DNA of 64,000 nucleotides from Lacibacter sp. H407 (GCF_037892605.1 NZ_JBBKTU010000002.1:62001-126000); one strand, 5' to 3'. Positions 9,261 through 16,730 are shown, numbered from the stretch's first letter. The notes: generated from the letters alone by a model not told the origin. Program-made: numbers and translations.

Positions 9261-9308
9261 AGAAAGGTACGATGTTAGATGTTCGATGGACGAAGTTCAT
9301 CTTCATCT

Positions 9309-9381
9309 GTCATCCCGAGGCACGAGGGATCTGCCGGACAAAGTACATACGTCAACAGATTTCTCTTTATCTGGAAAAGAC
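9309..9381. repeat. Dispersed palindromic repeat, second copy, one arm decayed
   Basis: The arm at 9309-9333 (CATCCCGAGGCACGAGGGAT core) differs from the arm at 2478-2502 at one base. The opposite arm at 9356-9381 (begins CAGATTTCTCTTTATCTGG) still aligns to the inverted partner but has many substitutions. So this is the same element as at 2478-2551 in a more degraded state. Confidence 0.6.
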
Positions 9382-9392
9382 AATAAAAGATT

Positions 9393-9420
9393 AAGCTGCA
9401 TCAATTGGTGCAGCTTTCTT
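9393..9420 (+). terminator. Intrinsic terminator after the phospho-sugar mutase
   Basis: Stem AAGCTGCA (9393-9400) pairs with TGCAGCTT (9409-9416) across an 8-nt loop and is followed by TCTTATTTT. It lies 130 bp after the mutase stop and just before the pcm start. Confidence 0.7.
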
Positions 9421-9435
9421 ATTTTGCACCCGCTT

Positions 9436-10101
9436 ATGAGACGTTTTGAAGATAGTTACCGCCATAAAGGATTACGTAAAAAATTAGTGGATCTGCTGCG
9501 CAGCAAAGGCATTACCGATGAACGTGTGCTCGAAGCCATCAACAATCTTCCCCGCCATTATTTTTTAGATACGGCCTTTGATGAAATTGCATACGAAGAC
9601 CGTGCCTTTCCCATTGGTGAAGGACAAACCATTTCACAACCGTACACCGTTGCTTATCAAACGCAGTTGCTTGAAATAAAACCCTACGAGAAAGTATTAG
9701 AGATCGGAACGGGCAGTGCATACCAGGCATGTGTATTGGCCGAAATGAATGCACAGGTATTCACCATCGAACGGCAGAAAAAATTATTCGACTTTAATAA
9801 AACCGCTTTTCCCTTTCTGAAAAAATATCTCAACATCAAATTCTTTTTTGGCGATGGGTTTGAAGGCTTACCTACTTATGCTCCTTTCGACAAAGTAATT
9901 ATTACAGCTGCTGCACCATTTGTTCCGCCAAAGTTGATTGCACAAATGAAACCGGGTGCTAAGATGGTGATACCGGTTGATGAAGGCGATACGCAACGCA
10001 TGAAACGTTTGACCAAACACGAAGACGGTACATATACAGAAGAACTGTTTGATTCGTTTTCATTTGTACCGATGCTGGGCGGGAAACAGAATGGGAATTG
10101 A
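9436..10101 (+). CDS. pcm: Protein-L-isoaspartate O-methyltransferase
   Basis: Starting at ATG 9436 (MRRFEDSYRHKGLRKKLV) the protein is 221 residues, the usual size for the family; upstream codons are repeat and terminator sequence. It has the substrate-side motif EGQTISQPYTVAYQTQLL and the SAM-binding motif VLEIGTGSAYQACVLAEM, followed by FDKVIITAAAP. The enzyme methylates abnormal isoaspartyl residues in aged proteins so that they revert to aspartate, a cytoplasmic repair function. It has its own transcription unit; the attC-like site starts 12 bp after its stop codon. Confidence 0.92.
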   Translation: MRRFEDSYRHKGLRKKLVDLLRSKGITDERVLEAINNLPRHYFLDTAFDEIAYEDRAFPIGEGQTISQPYTVAYQTQLLEIKPYEKVLEIGTGSAYQACVLAEMNAQVFTIERQKKLFDFNKTAFPFLKKYLNIKFFFGDGFEGLPTYAPFDKVIITAAAPFVPPKLIAQMKPGAKMVIPVDEGDTQRMKRLTKHEDGTYTEELFDSFSFVPMLGGKQNGN

Positions 10102-10112
10102 GTTTTTTGAAT

Positions 10113-10308
10113 GCCCAACGTTGACAGCTTGCTGCTGTGCTGGTATTTTATAATGTCCAGCCCGGAGCCGTAGCCGATTGAAAAACTGATGATGAAGATA
10201 ACAACAAAAGCTGATAGAATTCCGTCGGCTGGATATGGGCTGATAGCGATATGAAGATGAGTTTATATTCGTCAGCCAGCATAGCAGCAAACCTCGCTGT
10301 TAGCTGCA
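10113..10308 (-). other. attC-like recombination site (integron cassette type)
   Basis: Read on the minus strand, the site begins with TGCAGCTAAC (inverse core, 10308-10299) and ends with the core box GTTGGGC (10119-10113), which fits GTTRRRY. Inside, TTGCTGCTATGCTGG (10290-10276) pairs with CCAGCACAGCAGCAA (10143-10129) at 14 of 15 positions. A CAGC/GCTG pair lies outside this stem, and an unpaired GAGG acts like the extrahelical bases of attC. The 132-nt loop is long for attC. The decisive hallmark is that the first bases of the enclosed segment (TTAGCTGCA, starting at 11677) are exactly complementary to the inverse core, as expected when a circular cassette is opened between G and TT. This is seen directly; naming it attC is inference. 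Confidence 0.6.
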
Positions 10309-10320
10309 TACCCTTCGTCA

Positions 10321-10536
10321 CTACGAACAGCAGGATGTTCCCAATTGCATTGGTGGACATTTTACTGTCCCGTAACTACAATAAACACAACAGTCACCTT
10401 CTTTTGGTTTAAGTCGTGTCTTGCAATTTGAACACTCATAAAAATATTGGCAAGCATCTGTTGGCATTGTTTCTTCTTGTCTGTGTCCACAAACAGGGCA
10501 AGTAATAACAGATTGAAGTATGATAGTTTTTTCCAT
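10321..10536 (-). CDS. GDCCVxC-domain metal-associated protein
   Basis: 71 residues containing the family motif GDCCVYC plus two further CxxC pairs (CPVCGH and CSNCK) and a terminal CC. In this family the last Cys of GDCCVxC is sometimes selenocysteine; here it is a normal Cys. The gene is usually found next to merTP, and a role as a small thiol metal or mercury chaperone is suggested but unproven. Its ATG overlaps the merTP stop by one base (TAATG), so translation is coupled. It is the last gene of the cassette operon. Confidence 0.85.
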   Translation of the reverse strand: MEKTIILQSVITCPVCGHRQEETMPTDACQYFYECSNCKTRLKPKEGDCCVYCSYGTVKCPPMQLGTSCCS

Positions 10537-11153
10537 TAGTTGTTGATTACTGATTGAGAAGTTACTTTATAGCCAGTTTTATTAATGACGGATACAAGGC
10601 TGTCAACGGAAGTTTTACTGTTGTCAAACTTAACAAGGCTGCTGCCTTTTTCATAAGAAGTATTGAACTCAATCACTCCCGATGTTTTTGAAAGTTCGCT
10701 GTTTATATGTTCTGTACAGCCTTCGCAGGTCATACCTTTTATTTTAAATTCTGCAGTCTGTATATTGCTTTTATCAACAATAATAACTTTTGCTTCCTGA
10801 GGCTTTGGATAAAATATTTTTGCGTAATAAGGAAATGCAATTAACAATCCTGCAACTACTGTAACGATAGCTAAAAATGCTTTTGATTGCCAAAATGATT
10901 TTTTATTGTCTGCCTCACAGTCGCAGTCAATTTGTTTTTGCGGTTTGAGTTTTTGATACCAGGCAAATGCAAAAACTGCAATTGTCAAACCGATTAAATA
11001 TGGACGATACGGTTCAATCCACGAAAACGAGGAAGCAAGTCCACTTGCACCACCTAAGAAAGCCAAAACTGGTGTTATGCAACAAAGGGAAGCCGCAACT
11101 GCTGTCAACAGACCTGCAACCCAACCTTTACTATTTTTTGTTGTCGTTGTCAT
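10536..11153 (-). CDS. merTP: MerTP, fused mercuric-ion transporter and metal-binding domain
   Basis: 205 residues. The N-terminal MerT part has three hydrophobic segments, with the Cys pair in the first (ASLCCITPVLAFLGGASG). A cytoplasmic-type CDCEAD follows, and then the C-terminal heavy-metal-associated domain with GMTCEGC at about residues 140-146. This is the MerTP fusion common in Bacteroidota; it would take Hg(II) or a related soft metal across the inner membrane. No merA reductase is visible nearby, so the fate of the metal is unclear. Its start overlaps the arsR stop in an ATGA junction. Confidence 0.88.
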   Translation of the reverse strand: MTTTTKNSKGWVAGLLTAVAASLCCITPVLAFLGGASGLASSFSWIEPYRPYLIGLTIAVFAFAWYQKLKPQKQIDCDCEADNKKSFWQSKAFLAIVTVVAGLLIAFPYYAKIFYPKPQEAKVIIVDKSNIQTAEFKIKGMTCEGCTEHINSELSKTSGVIEFNTSYEKGSSLVKFDNSKTSVDSLVSVINKTGYKVTSQSVINN

Positions 11154-11521
11154 ACTGTCGCCAAATTTTGTTGATTAATAAATTTAAAAAACGGTCTTAA
11201 AGTTTTTAGATGTTCGCTGCGTAAAGAATAGAAAATAGTTTGCCCTGCTTTTCTGGCTTCAATGATGTTACCGTCTTTTAGTTTGCGAAGATGTTGAGAA
11301 ATGGCAGGAATACTCATTCCCAAAATATCGCTAAGGTCGCAAGGGCAAAGTTCATTTTCCTCTTCAAGCAGAAACAGTATTTTCAGTCGCACTTCGTTGC
11401 CTGCTAAAGCAAGAACCTGTCCCAACTGCAAAAATGATTTTGAGTTAGACTTTAATTTTTCTCGGCAGCTTTTAATTTGTTCTATGTCTGCCTGTAACCT
11501 TATGCAAGTGTCGTTTGCCAT
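11150..11521 (-). CDS. ArsR/SmtB-family metal-responsive repressor
   Basis: Starting at ATG 11521 (MANDTCIRLQ) it has 123 residues. It has a winged helix-turn-helix (MSIPAISQHLRKLKDGNII) and, just before it, a CPCDL motif equivalent to the ELCVCDL metal site of ArsR-type sensors, with another Cys at residue 6. Metal binding should release it from DNA. It is the first gene of the operon and a palindrome that fits its operator overlaps the promoter upstream, so it likely represses itself, merTP and the GDCCVxC gene. Confidence 0.88.
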   Translation of the reverse strand: MANDTCIRLQADIEQIKSCREKLKSNSKSFLQLGQVLALAGNEVRLKILFLLEEENELCPCDLSDILGMSIPAISQHLRKLKDGNIIEARKAGQTIFYSLRSEHLKTLRPFFKFINQQNLATV

Positions 11522-11542
11522 TGTCAAATTTGTTTGTCGGGT

Positions 11543-11583
11543 CAAATGTAGCAAAGATTACTTATTTAAGCAAATACTTAAAT
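11543..11583 (-). promoter_or_regulatory. Promoter and overlapping ArsR-type operator of the metal operon
   Basis: On the minus strand TACATTTG (11550-11543) matches the Bacteroidota -7 box TAnnTTTG, and TTTG (11574-11571) lies 20 bp upstream as the -33 box. The palindrome ATTTAAG-6-CTTAAAT (11583-11564) has perfect 7-bp arms and covers the -33 box, the right place for a repressor. Confidence 0.65.
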
Positions 11584-11739
11584 ACAAAGACATCAGCAAC
11601 GTTACAAGATGGTTTTGAAGTGTCGCAAAAAATGTCCGATTGAGTTAACGGGAAGTGTCCTACAGGGTTGCAGCTAACACTAAATTATGCGCCACTCGCC
11701 ACAAAACCAAATTTTCCAAACGTTTGATTCTCAGCAGTA

Positions 11740-11785
11740 GACATGTCGCCTTTTTGGATTGTTGAAAAACAAAAGGCGACATGTC
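11740..11785. repeat. Perfect 15-bp hairpin next to the recombinase remnant
   Basis: GACATGTCGCCTTTT (11740-11754) is the exact inverse of AAAAGGCGACATGTC (11771-11785), with a 16-nt loop. The right arm extends into GGCGACATGTCGCC, itself a 14-bp palindrome. It begins 4 bp past the stop of the recombinase remnant and could be its terminator or a leftover of a recombination site. Confidence 0.6.
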
Positions 11786-11789
11786 GCCT

Positions 11790-12131
11790 TTACCATTGTA
11801 TCGTTCCTTTTTCCCAAATATCATCAAGCGGACTGCTGATATTTACTAATTTTTCCTTTGTAACATGGAGGTATCGTTCAGTAGTTTTAATACTGAAATG
11901 CCCCAGAATATCTTTTATAAACCTGATATCAACCCCTTTCTCCAATAAATGTGTGGCGAAGCTATGTCGCAGGCTGTGAAAGCTTACATGTTTTTGTATA
12001 CCTGCTTTTTCTTTTGCCCGTTGAAACACTTTTTGTGCTGTACGGGGAGGGTATGGTTCGTTTTCCAACTCACCTTCAAACAGAAATTTTTTCGGCCGTT
12101 TCTTTTGCTCTTTGTATTGTTGTTGGTACAA
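11790..12131 (-). pseudogene. Tyrosine recombinase, C-terminal remnant
   Basis: About 113 residues remain, covering the last part of the catalytic domain: HSLRH (His and second Arg), GHFS with the third His, and the nucleophile Tyr in TTERYLHV, ending SPLDDIWEKG. The N-terminal SAM-like domain and the first catalytic Arg box are gone. An in-frame TAA stands two codons before the first visible TTG, and only about 30 bp separate this from the next gene, so most of the gene has been deleted. The fragment reads straight from FLFEG to the FQRAKEKAGI helix; the stretch where integron integrases carry their extra helix is not preserved enough to assign it as IntI. It is related to Bacteroidota XerC/D-like recombinases. 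Confidence 0.75.
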
Positions 12132-12172
12132 TTCTTTTTACAGTATTTTATCGTTAATCTGAAACATAACCC

Positions 12173-12865
12173 TCACTGCTTACCACGTTTAGTAACGTAA
12201 CGCAACCATAAAAAATCGTTGTAGATCCGCTTCACCGATTGTAAGGTAAACTTTGTTGCTTTTCGTTTGCCGTAACCTTCTTCTGCTTCAAACACAGTAG
12301 GTGCACCAATAGTACCATCAGCCAATGGTGCCAATACCAAACTGAATTCATCAATTAAACCTGCTTTCAGGAACGAGCCGTTTACATGTCCGCCACCATC
12401 AATACGCACACGCTTAATACCAAAGTTTTTGTTTAGTTTTTTAAGCACCAATGCAAGATCAAGTTCTTTCTTACCGGCAAAAATGTACGATACATTTTTA
12501 CTGCGCAGGTGTGCCAGATAACTGCTGCTTACCTCTTCGCTCAATACTTCAATTACCTGTTCGGTGGAAACCATATTGGTATCCCAAAAACATTTACCCG
12601 ACGGATCGATGACCACTGCATATTGCTTCGCAACTTTTGCTGCAACAAAATCTTCTTTTGCAATTTTTTCTTTCGGCTTTTCGAGTTTGTGTTTCTTTTT
12701 GCTGCAAAACTCCTGCATGGTTTTACGCCCCACGAGCCATGCATCGGCTTTTATTTTTGATGCCGGTTCTTCAAAGTATTTATGATGATCTTTCAATCCC
12801 CAGATGTTTTGTTTAATGCGTCCGTCGACCGATCCCAGCATATGGCAAATAACGTATGGTTTCAT
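12173..12865 (-). CDS. RibD C-terminal/dihydrofolate reductase-like protein
   Basis: 230 residues with the start MKPYVICHMLGSVDGRI, the typical first strand of the RibD C-terminal (DHFR-like) fold, then WLVGRKTMQEF and, near the end, VRIDGGGHVNGSFLKAGLIDEF, the conserved GGxxxNGxxL..DE motif that holds NADPH. Stand-alone proteins of this kind are NAD(P)H-dependent reductases; some act in riboflavin synthesis, but this one is not beside rib genes, so the substrate is unknown. The recombinase remnant begins 40 bp after its stop. Confidence 0.85.
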   Translation of the reverse strand: MKPYVICHMLGSVDGRIKQNIWGLKDHHKYFEEPASKIKADAWLVGRKTMQEFCSKKKHKLEKPKEKIAKEDFVAAKVAKQYAVVIDPSGKCFWDTNMVSTEQVIEVLSEEVSSSYLAHLRSKNVSYIFAGKKELDLALVLKKLNKNFGIKRVRIDGGGHVNGSFLKAGLIDEFSLVLAPLADGTIGAPTVFEAEEGYGKRKATKFTLQSVKRIYNDFLWLRYVTKRGKQ

Positions 12866-12953
12866 GTGTATCTGTTTTTAATTGGTATGCAAGTTATGTT
12901 CCTCTTGCCTTTGTTGGTCGTTTTGCTTTTGTTGGTTGCCTGACCAACAAAAC

Positions 12954-13175
12954 TTATTTCAACAACAACTTCGCCATCACCGCAAAATGATCGCTTGCAA
13001 AACGTCCCATCCATGTTTGTGAAATGGTTGCGTTTGTTAACACTGTCCACATGCCTTTCAGAAAAATGTAGTCGATCGGTTGATCGTTACGCTCTTTGTT
13101 TTGAAATGCATTGAACGTACCTGTTGGTCCGTAGTGTTGTGTTTGTGAAAGTTCTTTGCAGTCGGTTAAATGAAG
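12954..13175 (-). pseudogene. Truncated duplicate of the endonuclease/exonuclease/phosphatase gene (C-terminal end only)
   Basis: The last 70-odd codons duplicate the 3' end of the intact gene at 15186-16040: both read SKELSQTQHYGPTGTF (CKELSQTQ here) and end GRFASDHF-x-VMA-x-LLLK. The DNA match runs without indels from 12942-13175 to 15174-15407 (constant offset 2232 bp) and includes half of the hairpin after the stop. Upstream of 13175 the similarity ends abruptly, and the frame continues into unrelated sequence without a start of its own. The catalytic N-terminal two thirds are missing, so it cannot be active. The hairpin TTGTTGGTT/GACCAACAA at 12929-12950 follows the stop. Confidence 0.85.
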
Positions 13176-13275
13176 AACCAGCATCCATCCATTTTGCCTG
13201 GAACGCAATGCGCTTGTTATTTCATTACGTTCGATGCAGAAGCGTCGGGGGATGTTAAAAACTGATGACCCATAT

Positions 13276-15051
13276 TTATTTACGTTCTTTCACCAACCTG
13301 ACGGTGTGCTCTTTTACCACATCAATATTACTTAAAAACTCATTGATCGTTTGTGTCACATAATGGTCCGGTAAAATTCCTTTCTCATCCGGCAATGTGA
13401 TGGCCAGCGATTCATGTGTGTTGTTGGCCACATAATATACCAGCTTTGTATTGGAGAGTCTTCGTGTGGTCATTCCGGCTGAGCAAAACTGATTGGAGCC
13501 GAGTTCCTCGCCCACAATTGTTCCAAGATTGAGGTATCGCACAATCGACATGAAATGACCGGTTGTTGAATTCCCAACTCCATCAATCATAAAATAGGAT
13601 TTTCCTGAAAATCGATTTCCAAACGGGTACACAATATCCTCACCTTCTATTTTTTCTTTTTTTCCTTCAAACTGCACAGTTGAATAATAGGTAAAGGGTT
13701 TGTTAACGAGGTACTGCAGCAAATGAATACTTGCGGACTGAGAACCACCCCCATTTTGTCGCAGGTCAATGATCAGATTATTGATGCCTTTTTTATTGAT
13801 CTCATCAAAGCTGCTGTCAATAAATGTTTTGAATACCTCGAAATTATTCCATCTGTAATAATTGAATGAAGCAATTCTAAGTAATGCGATTTGATTGTTC
13901 TCAATAAATTTAAGGGATAGATTCTTGCCGGATAAACCAGTTGTTCGATCAAAAAATGGTTCTTCTATGGTTGTTGCTTTCTGCAATGCAATAGGAGATT
14001 CGACGCCTTTTAAAATGATCTCATATTTTTCGGGAAAGCCCATGGCAAAAGGGATCATGGCCGTACTCCATGTATTAAAAAAATGGTTCTTCGTTGTTTC
14101 AATATAACCTTGCGCAGGTATGTGCTTGTAGCATTCTTTGATGATTTCAGCTACCGGTATTCCGTTGATGCTAACGATTTCGTCTTTTCGTTGAACGTTC
14201 TTCTGATTGTTCAATGGGTCAATAACAAATAATTGATTATTGATCCAACGGATTTGCATCGGAAACCGCATTGATTTCGGTAGTATGGATGCTTCATAAT
14301 CAAAACTCCCCATATTGGTGTGTGAACAATGCACATTGGCAATGATTTCGCTGCAGTGCCAAACGAATTCAGCATAGGTTGTACTGTCAGTGATCAAGCG
14401 CTTCTTCGCTTCAATGGATTGCCGGAAGGCCTCCTTTGTTATGAACTTGAGTGCATTTGGGTGCACCTTCAATAACGTGTTCCCTAATTGATCCAAATCT
14501 GCACGATATAATTGAGCGGGAAATAGTTTATGGAATTGTTCAGCTGGAGTTTCCGGAACCCTCTCGGGGAATTTAATACGGGCTATCTGGTCTTCGGCAT
14601 TAAAGTTTTCAGGATCAAGCGCCAATGACTGCGAATAATTTTTCAAAGCAAGTTCCATCTCTCCATTTTTCAGGTACCCTTCTCCTAAGTTATCATAGGC
14701 ATTGGAAGAGCCGGGAAATTCGGACACAATCAACTTAAAGACTTCAATCGCATCGCTCGTTTTATTTGCCCATAAGATCGAGTAGCCGTATAAGGTAAGT
14801 TCGGTCTCATCTTCAAACTTATAAATCCGTGGAACTTCTTGCTTTAGTTTGTGGTAGAGTTTGATTCGTTCCGCAATGGATAAATGATCGTTTTCTTTCA
14901 GTTTTTGGACGATCGATTGTTGTTTGAGTAAGCTATCCCCGGATTTTGGAGCCTCCGTTGTAGAAAGGGCTGGCTTATTCATCCAACATCCCATGAGTAA
15001 ACTGCAACTTAATACGGGCAACCCTATAAACTTCAGACAGTTCTTTGGCAT
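13276..15051 (-). CDS. S41-family (C-terminal processing type) peptidase lipoprotein with TPR repeats
   Basis: 591 residues with a lipobox LLMGC (Cys about residue 22), so it should be membrane-anchored on the periplasmic side. A TPR pair follows at about 100-160 (NAYDNLGEGYLKNGEMELAL). The peptidase domain has a PDZ-like stretch (DEIVSINGIPVAEII) and the S41 core NLIIDLRQNGGG, with the predicted nucleophile Ser495 in GVGNSTTGHF. Such proteins are often tail-specific proteases or catalytically divergent secreted relatives. It lies between the broken and the intact copy of the exonuclease/phosphatase gene. Confidence 0.85.
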   Translation of the reverse strand: MPKNCLKFIGLPVLSCSLLMGCWMNKPALSTTEAPKSGDSLLKQQSIVQKLKENDHLSIAERIKLYHKLKQEVPRIYKFEDETELTLYGYSILWANKTSDAIEVFKLIVSEFPGSSNAYDNLGEGYLKNGEMELALKNYSQSLALDPENFNAEDQIARIKFPERVPETPAEQFHKLFPAQLYRADLDQLGNTLLKVHPNALKFITKEAFRQSIEAKKRLITDSTTYAEFVWHCSEIIANVHCSHTNMGSFDYEASILPKSMRFPMQIRWINNQLFVIDPLNNQKNVQRKDEIVSINGIPVAEIIKECYKHIPAQGYIETTKNHFFNTWSTAMIPFAMGFPEKYEIILKGVESPIALQKATTIEEPFFDRTTGLSGKNLSLKFIENNQIALLRIASFNYYRWNNFEVFKTFIDSSFDEINKKGINNLIIDLRQNGGGSQSASIHLLQYLVNKPFTYYSTVQFEGKKEKIEGEDIVYPFGNRFSGKSYFMIDGVGNSTTGHFMSIVRYLNLGTIVGEELGSNQFCSAGMTTRRLSNTKLVYYVANNTHESLAITLPDEKGILPDHYVTQTINEFLSNIDVVKEHTVRLVKERK

Positions 15052-15160
15052 ATTGCTTTTTGTCTAAAATTAAACTGCTGCAAGTTGTTTAGCTTTCTAC
15101 CATTGTAAATAAAAGTAAATGAAATGTAAAAGATTGCGAACGCAACTTATTTCTTTGTCT

Positions 15161-15182
15161 TTGTTGGTCGCCTGACCAACAA
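15161..15182 (-). terminator. Hairpin after the exonuclease/phosphatase gene
   Basis: TTGTTGGTC (15161-15169) and GACCAACAA (15174-15182) form a 9-bp stem with a 4-nt loop. It touches the stop codon of the gene at 15186. There is no good U-run after it, so it may only protect the 3' end. A copy lies at 12929-12950. Confidence 0.5.
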
Positions 15183-15185
15183 AAT

Positions 15186-16040
15186 TTACTTCAACAACAA
15201 CTCCGCCATCACCGAAAAGTGGTCACTCGCAAATCGTCCCATCCATGTTTGTGAAATAGTAGCATGTGTTAATACCTTCCACCTGCCTTTCAGAAAAATA
15301 TAGTCGATCGGCTTATCGTTGCGTTCTTTGTTTTGAAATGCATTGAACGTACCTGTTGGTCCGTAGTGTTGTGTTTGTGAAAGTTCTTTGCTGTCGGTCA
15401 AGCGAAGCGGATTGTTTTTATCAACGATCACCTGTATTGGTTCATCGGTTGGCTCTGCATTAAAATCACCCGTAATAACAGCAGGAGTGGAGCCGGCTAT
15501 TTCGTTTACTTTTTGCAGTACGAGTTTTGCACTTTCTCTCCGTGCAATTTTTCCAACATGATCGAAATGTGTGTTGAAGGCAAAGAAGATCTTCTTTGAA
15601 CGCTTGTCTTTAAACTTTGCCCATGTTACAATACGTGTAATGGCTGCATCCCAACCTTTGCTGCCTTTTACAGTTGTTGTTTCACTTAGCCAGAACATAT
15701 CGGTAGCAAGCAATTGTAACCGTGTGCTGTCATAAAAAATAGCGGAGTATTCACCTTTTGTTTTTCCGTCATCACGTCCGCCGCCGGTGTATTTGAATTG
15801 TGGTAAACGTTGTTGCAGATCGATCATCTGATCGTGCAATGCTTCCTGCACACCCAATAATTCGATCTTATGAAATAATACCTGCGAAGCAACATGGTCT
15901 TTACGATAGGGCCATGCATTTAAACTGTCCGATGATGTGTTGAGCCGTATGTTAAACGTCATTACCCGTAACGCTTGTTGTGCCTGTAGTAATGATACAC
16001 AAATGAAGGTTGTAACAACAAGTAAGGAGATTTTTTTCAT
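15186..16040 (-). CDS. Secreted endonuclease/exonuclease/phosphatase family protein
   Basis: 284 residues with a signal peptide (MKKISLLVVTTFICVSLLQA). The EEP fold motifs are all present: MTFNIRLNTSSDSLNAW, LLGVQEALHDQM with the metal-binding Glu, FAFNTHFDH, VITGDFNAEP, and the C-terminal SDHFSVMAEL with the catalytic His. Secreted Bacteroidota members act on phosphodiesters or phosphomonoesters such as nucleic acids or inositol lipids; the substrate is unknown. Its last 222 coding bases have been copied to 12954-13175. It stands 9 bp downstream of the SDR-like gene, so the two are probably co-transcribed. Confidence 0.88.
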   Translation of the reverse strand: MKKISLLVVTTFICVSLLQAQQALRVMTFNIRLNTSSDSLNAWPYRKDHVASQVLFHKIELLGVQEALHDQMIDLQQRLPQFKYTGGGRDDGKTKGEYSAIFYDSTRLQLLATDMFWLSETTTVKGSKGWDAAITRIVTWAKFKDKRSKKIFFAFNTHFDHVGKIARRESAKLVLQKVNEIAGSTPAVITGDFNAEPTDEPIQVIVDKNNPLRLTDSKELSQTQHYGPTGTFNAFQNKERNDKPIDYIFLKGRWKVLTHATISQTWMGRFASDHFSVMAELLLK

Positions 16041-16049
16041 GCTGCAATG

Positions 16050-16730
16050 TTAAGCAGCAGCAAGTTCCTTAATATCTTTTACTTCGAGCACTTGTTTTTT
16101 GTAGCCTTTTGTGCCGGCGTTGATCATGGCTTGTCCGATTTCTGTCAAACTCACCACGCCGTTTTTGCTGATGCGTTTTACAATCGGTAACAGCCACATA
16201 AAATAGTTGTACATCTTAATGGTGTTCTTCATTCCTTTGCCCGGCTCAATAATGCCCGGCCGGAAATTGTACACTTGTGCAAAGGGAAGTTTCATGAGAT
16301 CGTTTTCTGTTTTACCTTTTACCCGTGCCCACATCAGGCGGCCTTTTTCACTGCTGTCGGTTCCTGCACCCGATACATAGCAAAAGGTCATGTTGCTGTT
16401 TTGCTTCGCTAATGTTTCAGCAACATGCAGGGTGAGTGTATAGGTTAAATGATAAAACTCTTCTTCTTTTTTGCCTACTGATGATACGCCTGCACAAAAG
16501 AAACAGGCATCGTATCCTTTCAATTGATCAGCAACAGGCGAGAGGTCGTGAAAATTGTTGTGCAATAGTTCTTTCAGCTTTGGATGTGTTATGCCGCAAC
16601 TTTTCCTCCCCATCACCAATACTTCGGTTACGATGGTACTGTTAAGGCATTCGTGCAGCACGCCTTCACCCACCATTCCTGTAGCGCCTGTTATGATCAC
16701 TTTTATATTTGATAAAATGCTTTGTTGCAT
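16050..16730 (-). CDS. NAD(P)-binding atypical SDR / epimerase-like protein
   Basis: 226 residues starting with a Rossmann fold (VIITGATGMVGEGVLHECL, the GATGxxG motif of atypical SDRs). After it come VLVMGRKSCG, FFCAGVSS and FCYVSGAGTDSSEKG; the typical catalytic YxxxK is replaced by WARVKGKTE. This resembles the NAD(P)H-binding family near HTATIP2-like proteins. A role in quinone or metabolite handling is possible, but nothing in the context specifies it. Confidence 0.78.
   Translation of the reverse strand: MQQSILSNIKVIITGATGMVGEGVLHECLNSTIVTEVLVMGRKSCGITHPKLKELLHNNFHDLSPVADQLKGYDACFFCAGVSSVGKKEEEFYHLTYTLTLHVAETLAKQNSNMTFCYVSGAGTDSSEKGRLMWARVKGKTENDLMKLPFAQVYNFRPGIIEPGKGMKNTIKMYNYFMWLLPIVKRISKNGVVSLTEIGQAMINAGTKGYKKQVLEVKDIKELAAA

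Larger units (their letters stand above)
10119..11677 (-). mobile_element. Putative integron-type gene cassette carrying a metal-resistance operon (1559 bp)
   Basis: Predicted cassette boundaries are G|TTAGCTGC at 11678/11677 and G|TTGGGC at 10119/10118. The cassette holds the arsR-merTP-GDCCVxC operon with its own promoter and ends with the attC-like site. If the two ends are joined as a circle, the recombination site becomes a long near-perfect palindrome (TGCAGCTAAC...GTTAGCTGCA on the outside). No full integrase gene is present in the window; a C-terminal recombinase remnant lies 113 bp upstream of the cassette's 5' end, in the same orientation. Alternative reading: a non-integron element with 11-bp inverted ends (10298-10308 and 11669-11679). 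Confidence 0.55.

Noticed and set aside
11790-12131. Integron integrase IntI
   Set aside because: The fragment lacks the region that would show the IntI-specific insertion and resembles ordinary Bacteroidota tyrosine recombinases; only a remnant call is justified.
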